Part shown: piece after piece, positions 32,359 through 40,548 of the stretch
Layout: the number at the start of each line of letters is the position of its first letter
Position numbering within the stretch: position 1 is the first letter of the stretch
Source: Paraburkholderia sp. Tr-20389
Lineage (GTDB): Bacteria; Pseudomonadota; Gammaproteobacteria; Burkholderiales; Burkholderiaceae
Direction of reading: 5' to 3'
Length of the DNA stretch: 64,000 nt
Assembly (NCBI RefSeq): GCF_017104565.1
Contig: NZ_JAAGPD010000040.1
Location: forward strand, 49,812-113,811
Position numbers and translations under genes: made by a program
Notes under the pieces: model-generated
What the model saw: the letters and a program-made list of their open reading frames with translations, nothing else
Databases searched by the model: none
Told to the model about the DNA's origin: nothing

Positions 32359-33035
32359 GAGGCATGAGCGCACTTGCGAATGCGATCCGCCAGCAGGCGC
32401 GCATGTCGCAGAACGACTACGCCCTGCCGCGGCACGCGACGATCAGCAGCTACGACGCATCGAATCACGCCGTCAAGGTCATCTTGCAGCCCATCGATCC
32501 CGAAATCGGCGAGCAGGAATCGAACTGGATGCCACTCGGCGCGATCGGGATTGGCAACGGCTGGGGCGTCGCTGTCGGCCCGCAGATCGGCGATCAGGTG
32601 ATGGTCGTCTATGAAAACGGCGACTTCTCGTCGGGCTCGATCGTCGGGCGCTACTTCTCTGTGGCGCAGCAGGCGCCTGCCGTGCCGTCTGGCGAGATCT
32701 GGGCGCTGCATTCGACTGGCTCTTTCGTCAAGCTCGTCACCAATGGCGATATCAAGGTGAACGCAGCGGGAAACCTGACTGCGACGGTGGGCGGCAACAT
32801 GACTTCGACAGTCACGGGCAACGCGAACATCACCGCATCAGGTAGTGCCACGCTGAAAGCGGCTTCGATCAAGTTGCAAAGCTCCGGCTCGGCGCTGCTC
32901 TCTCTGCTCAATAGCCTGTTCTCGCAGTGGGCATCGACACATGTCCATTCGAACGGTAACGGCGGCGCAAATACCGGCGCTCCGACTACGTCGCCTCCCG
33001 CTGCGGGGCAAACCTCCATCGTTCAAGCCGAATGA
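32355..33035 (+). CDS. Baseplate spike protein, gpV/gp45-like
   Basis: 226 residues. OB-like N-terminal domain (HATISSYDASNHAVKVILQPIDPEIGEQESNWMPLG; GPQIGDQVMVVYENGDFSSGSIVGRYF), then a triple-stranded helix of short repeats (DIKVNAAGNLTATVGGNM, TGNANITASGSATLKAAS) and HVHSNGNGG. The trimer pierces the outer membrane; the HxH motif often binds an iron atom at the spike tip. An alternative start at 32364 is possible. Confidence 0.85.
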   Translation: MRGMSALANAIRQQARMSQNDYALPRHATISSYDASNHAVKVILQPIDPEIGEQESNWMPLGAIGIGNGWGVAVGPQIGDQVMVVYENGDFSSGSIVGRYFSVAQQAPAVPSGEIWALHSTGSFVKLVTNGDIKVNAAGNLTATVGGNMTSTVTGNANITASGSATLKAASIKLQSSGSALLSLLNSLFSQWASTHVHSNGNGGANTGAPTTSPPAAGQTSIVQAE

Positions 33036-33436
33036 CCATCGATTGCGACCACTATTACGGCCAGGATTTGAACGTCTCGCCGTCTGGCGATATTGCGCTG
33101 GCGAACCAATCGAAAACCGGCACGCAGCGCGTCTATCGACGATTGCTGACCAATCCCTCTCTGTCTGACACGGCCGGCAACCCGATCGCATCGCCCGACT
33201 ACACCTGGCATCCGAATTACGGTGCCGGCATTCCGCGCAAGGTCGGCTCTCCGGGCAATGTTCCGGCGACCAGGGCACTCATCAAAGGCCAGATGCTGAT
33301 CGAGAGTGCAGTCGCTCGTCAGCCTGCGCCCCAGATCGTCCTGACGCAAGTCAACAACGCCGTCAGCGCATCGATCAAGTACACCGACGCCAACACGGCG
33401 ACCACGCAATTCGTCTCCTTTGACCTATCGACCTAA
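33032..33436 (+). CDS. Baseplate wedge protein, gpW/gp25-like
   Basis: 134 residues. NYGAGIPRKVGSPGNVPATRALIKGQMLIESAVAR fits the gp25 family core, in which an E-P/R segment holds the sheath ring. Correct place between spike and baseplate J. ATGA overlap. Confidence 0.7.
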   Translation: MTIDCDHYYGQDLNVSPSGDIALANQSKTGTQRVYRRLLTNPSLSDTAGNPIASPDYTWHPNYGAGIPRKVGSPGNVPATRALIKGQMLIESAVARQPAPQIVLTQVNNAVSASIKYTDANTATTQFVSFDLST

Positions 33437-34549
33437 ATGGCGAACATCAATACCCAGTCGTTCGGCGCGATCGTCACGAACTTCGCGACAGCCGTGCAAG
33501 GTGCTGCGTCGCAACTGGTCGACTTCACGATTGGCTCAGTGTTGCGGGCGATTGCGGAGGCTGTCGCGGGCGTCTGCCTGTGGATTCAGGGGCTGATTCT
33601 TCAACTGCTGTCGACAACTCGCCTTTCCACTTCCAGCGGGAACGATGTCGACACGTTCGTCGCCGACTTCGGGCTGACTCGCGAAGCGGCTGTTGCTGCG
33701 GTCGGGCAAGTAACGTTTTCTCGGTTCACCCCGACCAACGCCGCCACCATTCCCCTTGGATCGGTGGTGCAATCGGCTGACGGGACGCAGCCGTTCTCCG
33801 TTATTGCCGATACGACTCAGGCTTACTGGAATGCATCGGCCAACGCATACGTCATCCCTGCGGGCATAACGTCGGGAATTGTGACTGTACAGGCGCAAAA
33901 CGCCGGCATTCAGGGCAACGTCAGCGCCGGCACTATCACGGCACTCGGCACTGCGATTCCAGGTATCGACTACGTCAGCAATGCAAATGCCTTCACCAGT
34001 GGTGTCAACGCCGAATCAGACGCCGCCCTCAAGTCTCGCTTTGCGCTCTACATTCAAGGTCTGCGGCAAGGCACCAAGTCTGCCGTAGCATCGGCGATCG
34101 CCGGGCTTCAGCAAGGGATTGAGTACACGCTGACCGAGAACCAGACGCTGGGAGGCGCAACTCAGTACGGGTTCTTCTATGTCGTCATCTCGCCCTTCAG
34201 CACTACCCTGCAAAACCAGGTGTATGCAGCGATCGACGCCATTCGACCGCTCAGCGTGACTTTCGCTGTGTACGGGGCAACAAATCTGACGGCGAATATT
34301 TCCGTCACCGTCACGGTATCGTCGGGCTACACGCACTCGGCAATCGCGACGGCTGTGCAATCGGCGCTGCAATCGTTCATCGCGACACTTCAGATCGGCC
34401 AGACGCTGTACTGGTCGCAACTCTACTCGGTTATCTACGCCGTCGCTGGCGTGCAGGAAGCGACCCTTCTGCAAATCAACAGCGGAACGTCTGATCTTGT
34501 CGCAACCTCCTCTCAGGCGATCGTAGCCGGAACGCTCACGGTGAATTGA
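33437..34549 (+). CDS. Baseplate J (gp47-like) wedge protein
   Basis: 370 residues, starting immediately after the previous stop. VLRAIAEAVAGVCLWIQGLILQLLSTTRLSTSSGNDVDTFVADFGLTR and GVNAESDAALKSRFALYIQGLRQGTKSAVASAI are baseplate J hallmarks; the C-terminal third has the typical Thr/Ser-rich beta sequence. Part of the wedge that triggers sheath contraction. Confidence 0.9.
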   Translation: MANINTQSFGAIVTNFATAVQGAASQLVDFTIGSVLRAIAEAVAGVCLWIQGLILQLLSTTRLSTSSGNDVDTFVADFGLTREAAVAAVGQVTFSRFTPTNAATIPLGSVVQSADGTQPFSVIADTTQAYWNASANAYVIPAGITSGIVTVQAQNAGIQGNVSAGTITALGTAIPGIDYVSNANAFTSGVNAESDAALKSRFALYIQGLRQGTKSAVASAIAGLQQGIEYTLTENQTLGGATQYGFFYVVISPFSTTLQNQVYAAIDAIRPLSVTFAVYGATNLTANISVTVTVSSGYTHSAIATAVQSALQSFIATLQIGQTLYWSQLYSVIYAVAGVQEATLLQINSGTSDLVATSSQAIVAGTLTVN

Positions 34550-35217
34550 TGACCACGGGATCTCAAAGCGACATCGTTGTCCGACTCCAGCAGTATTTGC
34601 CGCGCGGATGGTTTGGTGATTTCAACAACGCACCGAACATCAACGCGGTTCTCCAAGGTGCTGCGTGGGGTTTGTCCACGCAGTACGCGCTGCTGACATT
34701 CGCCGCGCTGCAAACTCGTATAGCGACTGCGACGGGCGGCTGGCTCGATCTCATATCCAACGATTTTTTTGGAACGGCACTTCCTCGCCTGCAGAACGAA
34801 TCGGACGGTGCATTTCGCGCGCGCATTCTGGCGAATCTCTTTGTGAAGGGCCCTACGCGTGGCGACATGTCGGCGGTTCTCACGCTGATTACGGGCCGCA
34901 AGCCCGACATCTTCGAGCCGAGCAACACCACGGATTCCGGCGGGTGGGATGGCGGCTTTTACTGGGACTCCGGCGTCGGTAGATGGGGCGCGCCGATGCC
35001 ATATCAGAGTCTGGTAACAGCATATAGGCCAGCGACAAGCGCCCTGTCGCTTGGCGAACTCGATTCATTCCGATGGTCGTTCGACACGTACGGCGCGTGG
35101 TCCGATTCTCCCGTTACGTCAGTCACTGACGCCGCAATCATTGCCGCCGTCGAATCCACTCGAGCCGTTGGAACCGTGGTCTGGCTACGAATCACCAACG
35201 GACCAGTGACGCCCTGA
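34549..35217 (+). CDS. Baseplate/tail protein, gpI/gp48-like (DUF2313-type)
   Basis: 222 residues from the ATG overlapping the previous stop (TGATG). VRLQQYLPRGWFGDFNNAPNINAVLQG and GGWLDLISNDFFGTALPRLQNESDGAFRARI match the tail protein that follows baseplate J. It attaches the fibre. The tail module ends with a strong UUCG terminator. Confidence 0.75.
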   Translation: MTTGSQSDIVVRLQQYLPRGWFGDFNNAPNINAVLQGAAWGLSTQYALLTFAALQTRIATATGGWLDLISNDFFGTALPRLQNESDGAFRARILANLFVKGPTRGDMSAVLTLITGRKPDIFEPSNTTDSGGWDGGFYWDSGVGRWGAPMPYQSLVTAYRPATSALSLGELDSFRWSFDTYGAWSDSPVTSVTDAAIIAAVESTRAVGTVVWLRITNGPVTP

Positions 35218-35239
35218 CCTCATCCATCGCACATCTACA

Positions 35240-35261
35240 AACCGCCTTCGGGCGGTTTTTT
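35240..35261 (+). terminator. UUCG terminator ahead of the tail fibre gene
   Basis: AACCGCC, loop TTCG, GGCGGTT and more T, then CGTTTACGGAG, the fibre binding site. Confidence 0.85.
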
Positions 35262-35277
35262 CGTTTACGGAGTCTGA

Positions 35278-37050
35278 ATGGACCGCAGCACCATCTATAC
35301 GGGTGAACAGGGCCGAAGCGTTGACTTTCTGTTCGCTCAACGCGCCACGATGATTGGCCTAGGCAAGTTGGCTCAAGCTGCATTGGGCAGCAACACCATC
35401 GTCCGCGGCCTCGCCGTGACTGCGAACTCCCCCGCAGCACTCAACGTGCTCGTTGGCATTGGCGAGATCTACACGCTGACCACTGTTGACGGGACTGCAT
35501 GGGGTTCGCTGCCTGCCGATACGACGGACACGATCATCCAGCAAGGGCTGAACATGTCAGCCCAGACGATCTCGACCCCCGCTCCCGCTACCAGCGGTTA
35601 CAGCATCGTCTATCTGATCGAAGCGCAATTCGTTCAGTCCGACACCAACAGCGCTGTCTTGCCTTACTACAACAGCGCGAATCCTCAAGTTCCGCTGAAC
35701 GGCCAGGGTGGCAATGGTCAACCTCAAGCGACGCAACGCCAAGGTCTCGTCTCGATCCAGGCGAAGGCAGGCGTCGCTGCGCCTACCGGAACGCAAGTAG
35801 CGCCTTCAGTCGATGCCGGCTGGACCGCACTCGCTACCGTGACGGTAGCGAACGGCCAGTCGACGGTGACCTCGGGCAACATCGCAATCCCCGCTGGCGT
35901 CCCGCAAGTCTCGAGCCTCCTGCAGATGATGCAGACGGGCTCGTCCTCGTACGCTATCGACTCAAGCGCGAGCGCCAACACTGTCACGGTCTCACTAACG
36001 CCGCCCATCACGTCCTATGCGGACGGCCAGCCGATCAACTTTCAGGCTGCAAACACGAACACCGGCGCATGCACGATCAACGCTGGCGGCGGTAGCGTCT
36101 CGTTGACCGGCGCAAACGGCGCATTCCAGGGTGGTGAAATCGTCGCTGGCAAGTTCTATGAGGCAGTCTATCGCCAGAACTTGGGCCAAGTCGTCGTCAT
36201 CGGCCAAAGCGGCGGCGCCCTCCAAGTCTCCCCCGCCACGCAGAGCCAGCATGCTCCGCAGATGGGGCAGGTAGGAGCACTTCAGTCGGTCACGGCCACT
36301 GTTGCGTCCAATGCTCTGACGGGAACGCTCAATGCGCCTACGCCACTGTCTTTCCGAAATCCAACGTTGACTAGTGGAGTTCCTGTTTCGGCGTTTATCG
36401 CATCGAATCTGTCATTGACCGTGCCGTCTGGAGCAACGCTCGGCACCGTGTCGGGTCAGGCAGCGCGTATCGTCTGGCTGGTCGCATACAACGGCGGCAC
36501 ACCGGCGCTCTGTGTCGTGAACCTCTCGGGCGGCGTCAACCTCGACGAAACGACGCTGATCAGCACGACTTCGATCGGTGCCGGCTCGACTGCGGCGAAT
36601 GTAATCTATTCCAGCAGCGCGATCACAAGCTCACCGTTTCGCGTCGTCGGATTCTGCGACATCTCGGAAGCAACGGCAGGAACGTGGGCAACCGCTCCGA
36701 CGACCGTTCAGGGGATTGGCGGCCAAGCGCTGGCGGCGCTCAGCAGTATCGGGTACGGGCAGGCGTGGCAGAACGTCGCAGGAAGCAGATCGCTTGGCAC
36801 AACCTACTACAACACGACCGGAAAACCGATCGTCGTACACGTAAGCATTCAGTCAACCAGCACCAACGCAGGTCCGTCGGTCATAACGAGCGGACTGACA
36901 ATAGTAGGATCGTCTTCCTCGGCCGCGAATACCGTTGGCTCGATTGATGTGATTATCCCTCCTGGTAGCCCATATCAGTCAAATATGCTCGTCGGCGGCT
37001 CCGTGAATAATAGCGGAGCCACCGTTACTGGCTGGTTCGAACTTCGTTAA
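35278..37050 (+). CDS. Tail fibre protein
   Basis: 590 residues. The N-terminal third (FAQRATMIGLGKLAQAALGSNTIVRGLAVTANSPAALNVLVG) is a conserved baseplate-attachment region; the middle has the AGGGSVSLTGANGAFQGGEIVAGKFYEAVY domain shared by fibres; the C-terminal 200 residues are variable Ser/Thr/Gly-rich beta sequence that would carry receptor binding. Own transcript. Followed by an accessory gene. Confidence 0.85.
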   Translation: MDRSTIYTGEQGRSVDFLFAQRATMIGLGKLAQAALGSNTIVRGLAVTANSPAALNVLVGIGEIYTLTTVDGTAWGSLPADTTDTIIQQGLNMSAQTISTPAPATSGYSIVYLIEAQFVQSDTNSAVLPYYNSANPQVPLNGQGGNGQPQATQRQGLVSIQAKAGVAAPTGTQVAPSVDAGWTALATVTVANGQSTVTSGNIAIPAGVPQVSSLLQMMQTGSSSYAIDSSASANTVTVSLTPPITSYADGQPINFQAANTNTGACTINAGGGSVSLTGANGAFQGGEIVAGKFYEAVYRQNLGQVVVIGQSGGALQVSPATQSQHAPQMGQVGALQSVTATVASNALTGTLNAPTPLSFRNPTLTSGVPVSAFIASNLSLTVPSGATLGTVSGQAARIVWLVAYNGGTPALCVVNLSGGVNLDETTLISTTSIGAGSTAANVIYSSSAITSSPFRVVGFCDISEATAGTWATAPTTVQGIGGQALAALSSIGYGQAWQNVAGSRSLGTTYYNTTGKPIVVHVSIQSTSTNAGPSVITSGLTIVGSSSSAANTVGSIDVIIPPGSPYQSNMLVGGSVNNSGATVTGWFELR

Positions 37051-37061
37051 TTGGGTGAAGT

Positions 37062-37550
37062 ATGTCTTATACCGATCAATATTTCATTGACAAATCGGGT
37101 GGACTCCATTTTCTGTCGGCGCAAGATCAGGAAAATGCAGTTGCTCAAGGCTTATCGCTTCCTGATCCGGATTGGATGGTGGCGACGGCCGATCAGGTGG
37201 ACGCGGTCCAGAACCCACCCCTGTCCTTGCAGCAGAAGGCAGCGCAACTCTTGACTAGCGGACTGACAATCACCAGCGTGGGCACGCCATCGCTGAACGG
37301 AACGTATGCCGTCGATCAGTTGAGCCAGTCTGACATCATTGCGATCGAGACTGGCTTGAACGCAGGAAAGGGATTTCCGGGAGGCGCAACGACGTTCGGA
37401 TATCAGGATGCATCTGGCGTGGCGCATGAGTTCAGCGAAGCCAGTTTCACCGACCTAGCGGCCGCTGTGCGCGACTTCGTGTACGCGATTCGCGCAGTCA
37501 CTGCTGGTTCTTCGAGCCGCCTTCCGACGCCCACAGCTTCAATCGCATAG
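37062..37550 (+). CDS. Tail fibre accessory/assembly protein
   Basis: 162 residues. Starts DQYFIDKSGGLHFLSAQDQENAVAQGL, with a helical middle and a DUF4376-like tail (SGLTITSVGTPSLNGTYAVDQLSQSDIIAIETGLNAG, FSEASFTDLAAAVRDFVYAI). Such proteins accompany fibres as tip or chaperone. Its 3' end overlaps the convergent minus-strand gene by 53 bases. Confidence 0.65.
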   Translation: MSYTDQYFIDKSGGLHFLSAQDQENAVAQGLSLPDPDWMVATADQVDAVQNPPLSLQQKAAQLLTSGLTITSVGTPSLNGTYAVDQLSQSDIIAIETGLNAGKGFPGGATTFGYQDASGVAHEFSEASFTDLAAAVRDFVYAIRAVTAGSSSRLPTPTASIA

Positions 37551-37743
37551 CAATCTGGCCTATCTCGCGGTCTGACGGTTGCTCTGGCAGTTCGACCCAA
37601 TGCGTAACGCCGGGCGCACCCCAGTGGGGCGCCCGGATGCCGCGCGAGAATTCCTTGAACTCAGCGAGTTGAAGCTCGCCGTTTGAGATAACGGCATACA
37701 CCTTGAATGCGGTCGGCTGTTCGATAGCCGAATTCCATCTCAT
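37498..37743 (-). CDS. Hypothetical protein downstream of SGNH lipoprotein
   Basis: 81 residues. FKVYAVISNGELQLAEFKEFSRGIRAPHWGAPGVTHWVELPEQP has the compact pattern of small phage DUF proteins. Start overlaps the lipoprotein stop by 4 bases, so it is co-translated. Convergent with the fibre accessory gene. Function unknown. Confidence 0.6.
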   Translation of the reverse strand: MRWNSAIEQPTAFKVYAVISNGELQLAEFKEFSRGIRAPHWGAPGVTHWVELPEQPSDREIGQIAMRLKLWASEGGSKNQQ

Positions 37744-38483
37744 TGAAGCGACCTCACAATCGGGGTTAAGACTTCCGCCTCCCGTTGCGCTTTTATCGCG
37801 TATAGCGCGTCGTTCGGATGAATGCCATCAGTAAGCATCGTTTGCCAAAGCGGGAGCGACTGGATATAACTATACTGCTGAACGATGGGTACGTTCATCT
37901 GCGTTGCAACATAGTCCATCATCGCAACGTATGGCCGAAGATCTGGCACAGACGAATCCGTCGTCGGATTTGGCTCTTCCAGAATCGCGATTCGACCAGC
38001 AGCGCGCACCGTAGCCACCCATTGCGTCAGATATTGCCCATACTGATCCGTCGTGTAGCTTCGCGCATCGTTGATGGCGAAGTTGCAGATCCAGATTTGC
38101 GCTTGGCTGTCGATTGGCAGGAAGGCTGCGAGCGTACGGATGTAAGGCGACAGGCCATTCAAAAGTTGATACGTGTTCGTGCCTGATAGCGCATTATTTT
38201 GGACCGTGATGCTGTCATTGCCAAGCGTCGCGCGCAATTGTGCTTGCAGCATGGCTGGTGCGCTGTTCGCTGTTACGGTGCCAACGCCATTAACAGTTTC
38301 ATAGCCAGCCATCGTCGAATCGCCTTGCGCCGATATCGTCACCACATTGGGAGTGGCGGGAACCGTAGAAGCCGGTTGGACAGAAGCAGCTTGGGGTTGT
38401 GCGGTTGAGCCGCCACCCCCTCCGCATGCAGAAAGAATCATGGCGCAAATCGCACATGAGAATATCGTGGCAATCTTAAACAT
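37740..38483 (-). CDS. SGNH/GDSL hydrolase lipoprotein
   Basis: 247 residues from ATG 38483 behind GAAGGAAG. Residues 1-20 are a lipoprotein signal with lipobox LSAC (Cys20), followed by a Gly/Pro/Ala-rich tether. The SGNH blocks are complete: GDS (Ser56), Gly101 in ALSGTN, Asn138 in FAIND, and Asp219/His222 in DGIHPND. This predicts a membrane-anchored esterase or O-deacetylase facing the periplasm or cell surface. In the lysogen it could alter surface polysaccharide and block superinfection. It lies just downstream of the antirepressor gene on the same strand, so it may belong to that transcript. Confidence 0.85.
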   Translation of the reverse strand: MFKIATIFSCAICAMILSACGGGGGSTAQPQAASVQPASTVPATPNVVTISAQGDSTMAGYETVNGVGTVTANSAPAMLQAQLRATLGNDSITVQNNALSGTNTYQLLNGLSPYIRTLAAFLPIDSQAQIWICNFAINDARSYTTDQYGQYLTQWVATVRAAGRIAILEEPNPTTDSSVPDLRPYVAMMDYVATQMNVPIVQQYSYIQSLPLWQTMLTDGIHPNDALYAIKAQREAEVLTPIVRSLQ

Positions 38484-38585
38484 GATTCGGTCTTCCTTCG
38501 TCGCTATTGGATCTCTGGGCCACCGCACCCACATCGGTTGCCGCCGATCGTGAGCGCACCTGCTAAATTCGCCTTCTTCTGAGTT

Positions 38586-39353
38586 TCATGCCGCCTTCTT
38601 GGGTGGCGTGAGCGCTTCAAGCACATCCGCCGACCACTTCACTTGCGGGACCGGCGCGCCGCTTCCGTGCTTCTTGCCGGTATCGAAGATCCGTGAAAAT
38701 CTTCTGCCTGCTTCTGTCGGCTCCCACTTGTCGCCAGGTTTCGTCTGCAATCCAGCTTCAGACAGCAACAGATTCATATTCCGCGCCGACGTGCCGCATC
38801 TTCTGCCCAGTTCGGTCGGCGTGAAGTAGAGCGATTCCTGATTCGACGCCTCAATGTGCGTGCGACCCATTAGCTGAAGCACGTTCGCTCCCGAAACGGT
38901 TTGCACCGCCTGGTTCGCGCTGATCGCTGCAGCTTGTCGGTCACAGCCAATCAGCACCGCGATCTCGAAGAACGGCTGAAAGAGCCTCACTGCATCGTGA
39001 AGTTCGCCAGCCTTCGGCGTGGAATAGGAGCCCGTCTTACGGATGGCTGGCAAAACCTCGCTAGTCACCCAGCGTTTAAATCTTCTCGCTTCGTCCTTCG
39101 TGCTTCCGAGTATCAGCGCATAGAGACCCGACTCGTTGATGTGGTTGCTGGCTTGAGCGCGGCCCATTGCGTCGATGATGTCGCGTTTTGCGACGTCATC
39201 TTCATGGACATGTTTTGCGATTGCGTCGCGAGCGTTTGAATACGCCAACGCTGCGCAAACGTCGTTGGCGCAAAACCACGGCTCGCCGCTCTCATCCTTT
39301 TGGATTCTGATGGCGAATGATTCGAAGTTGAAAGGGATGATAAGATTCGTCAC
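38586..39353 (-). CDS. Bro-N/antirepressor protein
   Basis: 255 residues, GTG start behind TAAGGAAAC. Residues 10-110 are a Bro-N domain (FAIRIQKDESGEPWFCANDVCAALAYSNARDAIAKHV, DDVAKRDII, INESGLYALILGSTKDEARRFKRWVTSEVLPAIRKTG). The C-terminal domain, about 170-240 (YFTPTELGRRCGTSARNMNLLLSEAGLQTK), is KilA-C/phage antirepressor type. By family it inactivates the phage repressor. Encoded 53 bases downstream of an Arc-like gene, as ant follows arc in P22. Confidence 0.9.
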   Translation of the reverse strand: MTNLIIPFNFESFAIRIQKDESGEPWFCANDVCAALAYSNARDAIAKHVHEDDVAKRDIIDAMGRAQASNHINESGLYALILGSTKDEARRFKRWVTSEVLPAIRKTGSYSTPKAGELHDAVRLFQPFFEIAVLIGCDRQAAAISANQAVQTVSGANVLQLMGRTHIEASNQESLYFTPTELGRRCGTSARNMNLLLSEAGLQTKPGDKWEPTEAGRRFSRIFDTGKKHGSGAPVPQVKWSADVLEALTPPKKAA

Positions 39354-39406
39354 GTTGTTTCCTTAGTTGGGTTTCGACGTCAAGGCTCCGAGTGATCCGT
39401 CCAAGA

Positions 39407-39565
39407 TCAAGCGCTCGGGGCCTTTCCTTTTTCTTCAGCCTGCTTTTCCTTTATCAGCTCAATCAACTGGCCGTTCATCGACCTGTTGCGCTGCTGCGAA
39501 TACTCTTTGAACCAATCGCGGAGATCGCCAGGCATGCGCATTTGAATCTTTGCTTCGTTCTTCAT
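39407..39565 (-). CDS. Arc-like ribbon-helix-helix repressor
   Basis: 52 residues, the size of P22 Arc (53). MKNEAKIQMRMPGDLRDW, then FKEYSQQRNRSMNGQLIELI is a classic ribbon-helix-helix: a beta-strand KIQMRMP, helix A and helix B. The start is fixed by AGAAGGAG seven bases upstream. Missing from simple longer-ORF searches because it is short. It shares an operon with the antirepressor and should repress it. Confidence 0.85.
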   Translation of the reverse strand: MKNEAKIQMRMPGDLRDWFKEYSQQRNRSMNGQLIELIKEKQAEEKGKAPSA

Positions 39566-39582
39566 CGGTGCTCCTTCTGCCC

Positions 39583-39633
39583 TCAAATCTGAGGCAGTGG
39601 TTGTGAGTATAGGGTGCCATCAAATCTGAGGCA
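39583..39633. promoter_or_regulatory. Paired operators between the divergent Arc- and Mnt-like genes
   Basis: TCAAATCTGAGGCA occurs at 39583-39596 and 39620-39633. The first copy is part of the palindrome CCTCA-AATC-TGAGG (39581-39594). The second overlaps the -35 of the leftward promoter, the first lies just downstream of its start point. Confidence 0.7.
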
Positions 39634-39634
39634 A
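39606..39634 (-). promoter_or_regulatory. Leftward promoter of the arc-like/antirepressor operon
   Basis: On the minus strand TTGCCT (39634-39629), 17-bp spacer, TATACT (39611-39606). Near-consensus, flanked by both operator copies. Confidence 0.7.
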
Positions 39635-39641
39635 GCAGTTT

Positions 39642-39672
39642 TTGCCATTTTTTTGAAGGCAGGCGGTACAAT
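39642..39672 (+). promoter_or_regulatory. Rightward promoter of the Mnt-like gene
   Basis: TTGCCA (39642-39647), 19-bp spacer, TACAAT (39667-39672). The -10 sits inside the palindrome GGCGG-N7-CCGCC (39662-39678), and the expected start point falls at or next to ATG 39679. Confidence 0.45.
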
Positions 39673-39678
39673 GCCGCC

Positions 39679-40131
39679 ATGGCAAAGCAAGACGACTACA
39701 CGAAAACGGCGCTCCGACTACCGCGCGAGCTTCACCAGAAGCTTACGGACGCGGCGTCAGAGCGCGGGCACTCCTTGAACACGGAGATGGTCTACCGGCT
39801 CGGCGCATCCTTCGATGGCGGCGAAGACTCCGATCGGCAAATCGAAATCAATGCCATCCTGAAAGGGTTACGGGACACGATTGCTGAGGTGGCTCGAAAC
39901 GACAACGAGCGTGACGATGCTGTTCGTGCAATGGGGCGCGATCTGCATCTGCTCTGTCGTGAGGCGATGCCCCTAATCGATGATGAGCACCAGTTATTGA
40001 ATGTTTTGCATATGCTGGCCGCCGTTGGCGCTGCAATGCAGGCGGGCGACATCACGGATGCACAGGGCCAGTTGAGAGCGCTGTACTACCTAGCCTCAAA
40101 AATCGCCGCGATCAAACCAGCAAACGAATAA
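39679..40131 (+). CDS. Mnt/Arc-family ribbon-helix-helix regulator
   Basis: 150 residues. The first 45 (DYTKTALRLPRELHQKLTDAASERGHSLNTEMVYRLGASF) are the Arc/Mnt DNA-binding fold; the remaining 100 are helical and acidic and probably give tetramerisation. Divergent from the Arc-like gene, which reproduces the mnt-arc-ant arrangement of P22 immI. Likely the lysogenic keeper of the antirepressor operon. Followed by two terminators. Confidence 0.85.
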   Translation: MAKQDDYTKTALRLPRELHQKLTDAASERGHSLNTEMVYRLGASFDGGEDSDRQIEINAILKGLRDTIAEVARNDNERDDAVRAMGRDLHLLCREAMPLIDDEHQLLNVLHMLAAVGAAMQAGDITDAQGQLRALYYLASKIAAIKPANE

Positions 40132-40133
40132 CG

Positions 40134-40159
40134 AAGCCGCCCAAAGAGGCGGCTTTTTT
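40134..40159 (+). terminator. First of two tandem terminators
   Basis: AAGCCGCC, loop CAAAGA, GGCGGCTT with six T. Immediately follows the Mnt-like gene stop. Confidence 0.8.
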
Positions 40160-40171
40160 ACGACCACTACC

Positions 40172-40193
40172 AACCGCCTACGGGCGGTTTTTT
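40172..40193 (+). terminator. Second tandem terminator
   Basis: AACCGCC, loop TACG, GGCGGTT and further T, then CATTTCTCCGGGG ahead of the holin-like gene. The pair insulates the lysis genes from the regulator. Confidence 0.75.
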
Positions 40194-40224
40194 CATTTCT
40201 CCGGGGCTACTTTTGGAACAAGAC

Positions 40225-40548
40225 ATGATCTCCATGCCCGATGACGACTTCAGAAAGCACGTCGTCGATCGACTCAACGCCCAGGATGCAGCGATTCAGG
40301 AAAACACAACGCTCACAAAGAGCATCGCTGCCGACACCGCATTCATGCGCGAGGCATGGAAAGACGGCATCGCGACGGTGCGGTTTTTCTGTCGACTCGC
40401 CGCGGCGTGGCGGTTTCTGTTGAAACAGGTTGTCGTGCCGGTTGGCCTGCCTGCGACGTTCATCTACGCACTGGTCTACTACTCCAGCCACGGCCACATG
40501 CCTGACTGGCTCGAATCCGGATACAAGCTACTGAAGGTCTTGCTATGA
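40225..40548 (+). CDS. Holin-like membrane protein
   Basis: 107 residues from ATG 40225 (GGAA eight bases upstream); ATG 40234 and TTG 40213 are alternatives. Charged N-terminal half (DDDFRKHVVDRLNAQDAAIQENT) and one or two hydrophobic segments at about 58-91 (FFCRLAAAWRFLLKQVVVPVGLPATFIYALVYY). It overlaps the endolysin gene (ATGA), the usual holin position. Confidence 0.7.
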   Translation: MISMPDDDFRKHVVDRLNAQDAAIQENTTLTKSIAADTAFMREAWKDGIATVRFFCRLAAAWRFLLKQVVVPVGLPATFIYALVYYSSHGHMPDWLESGYKLLKVLL

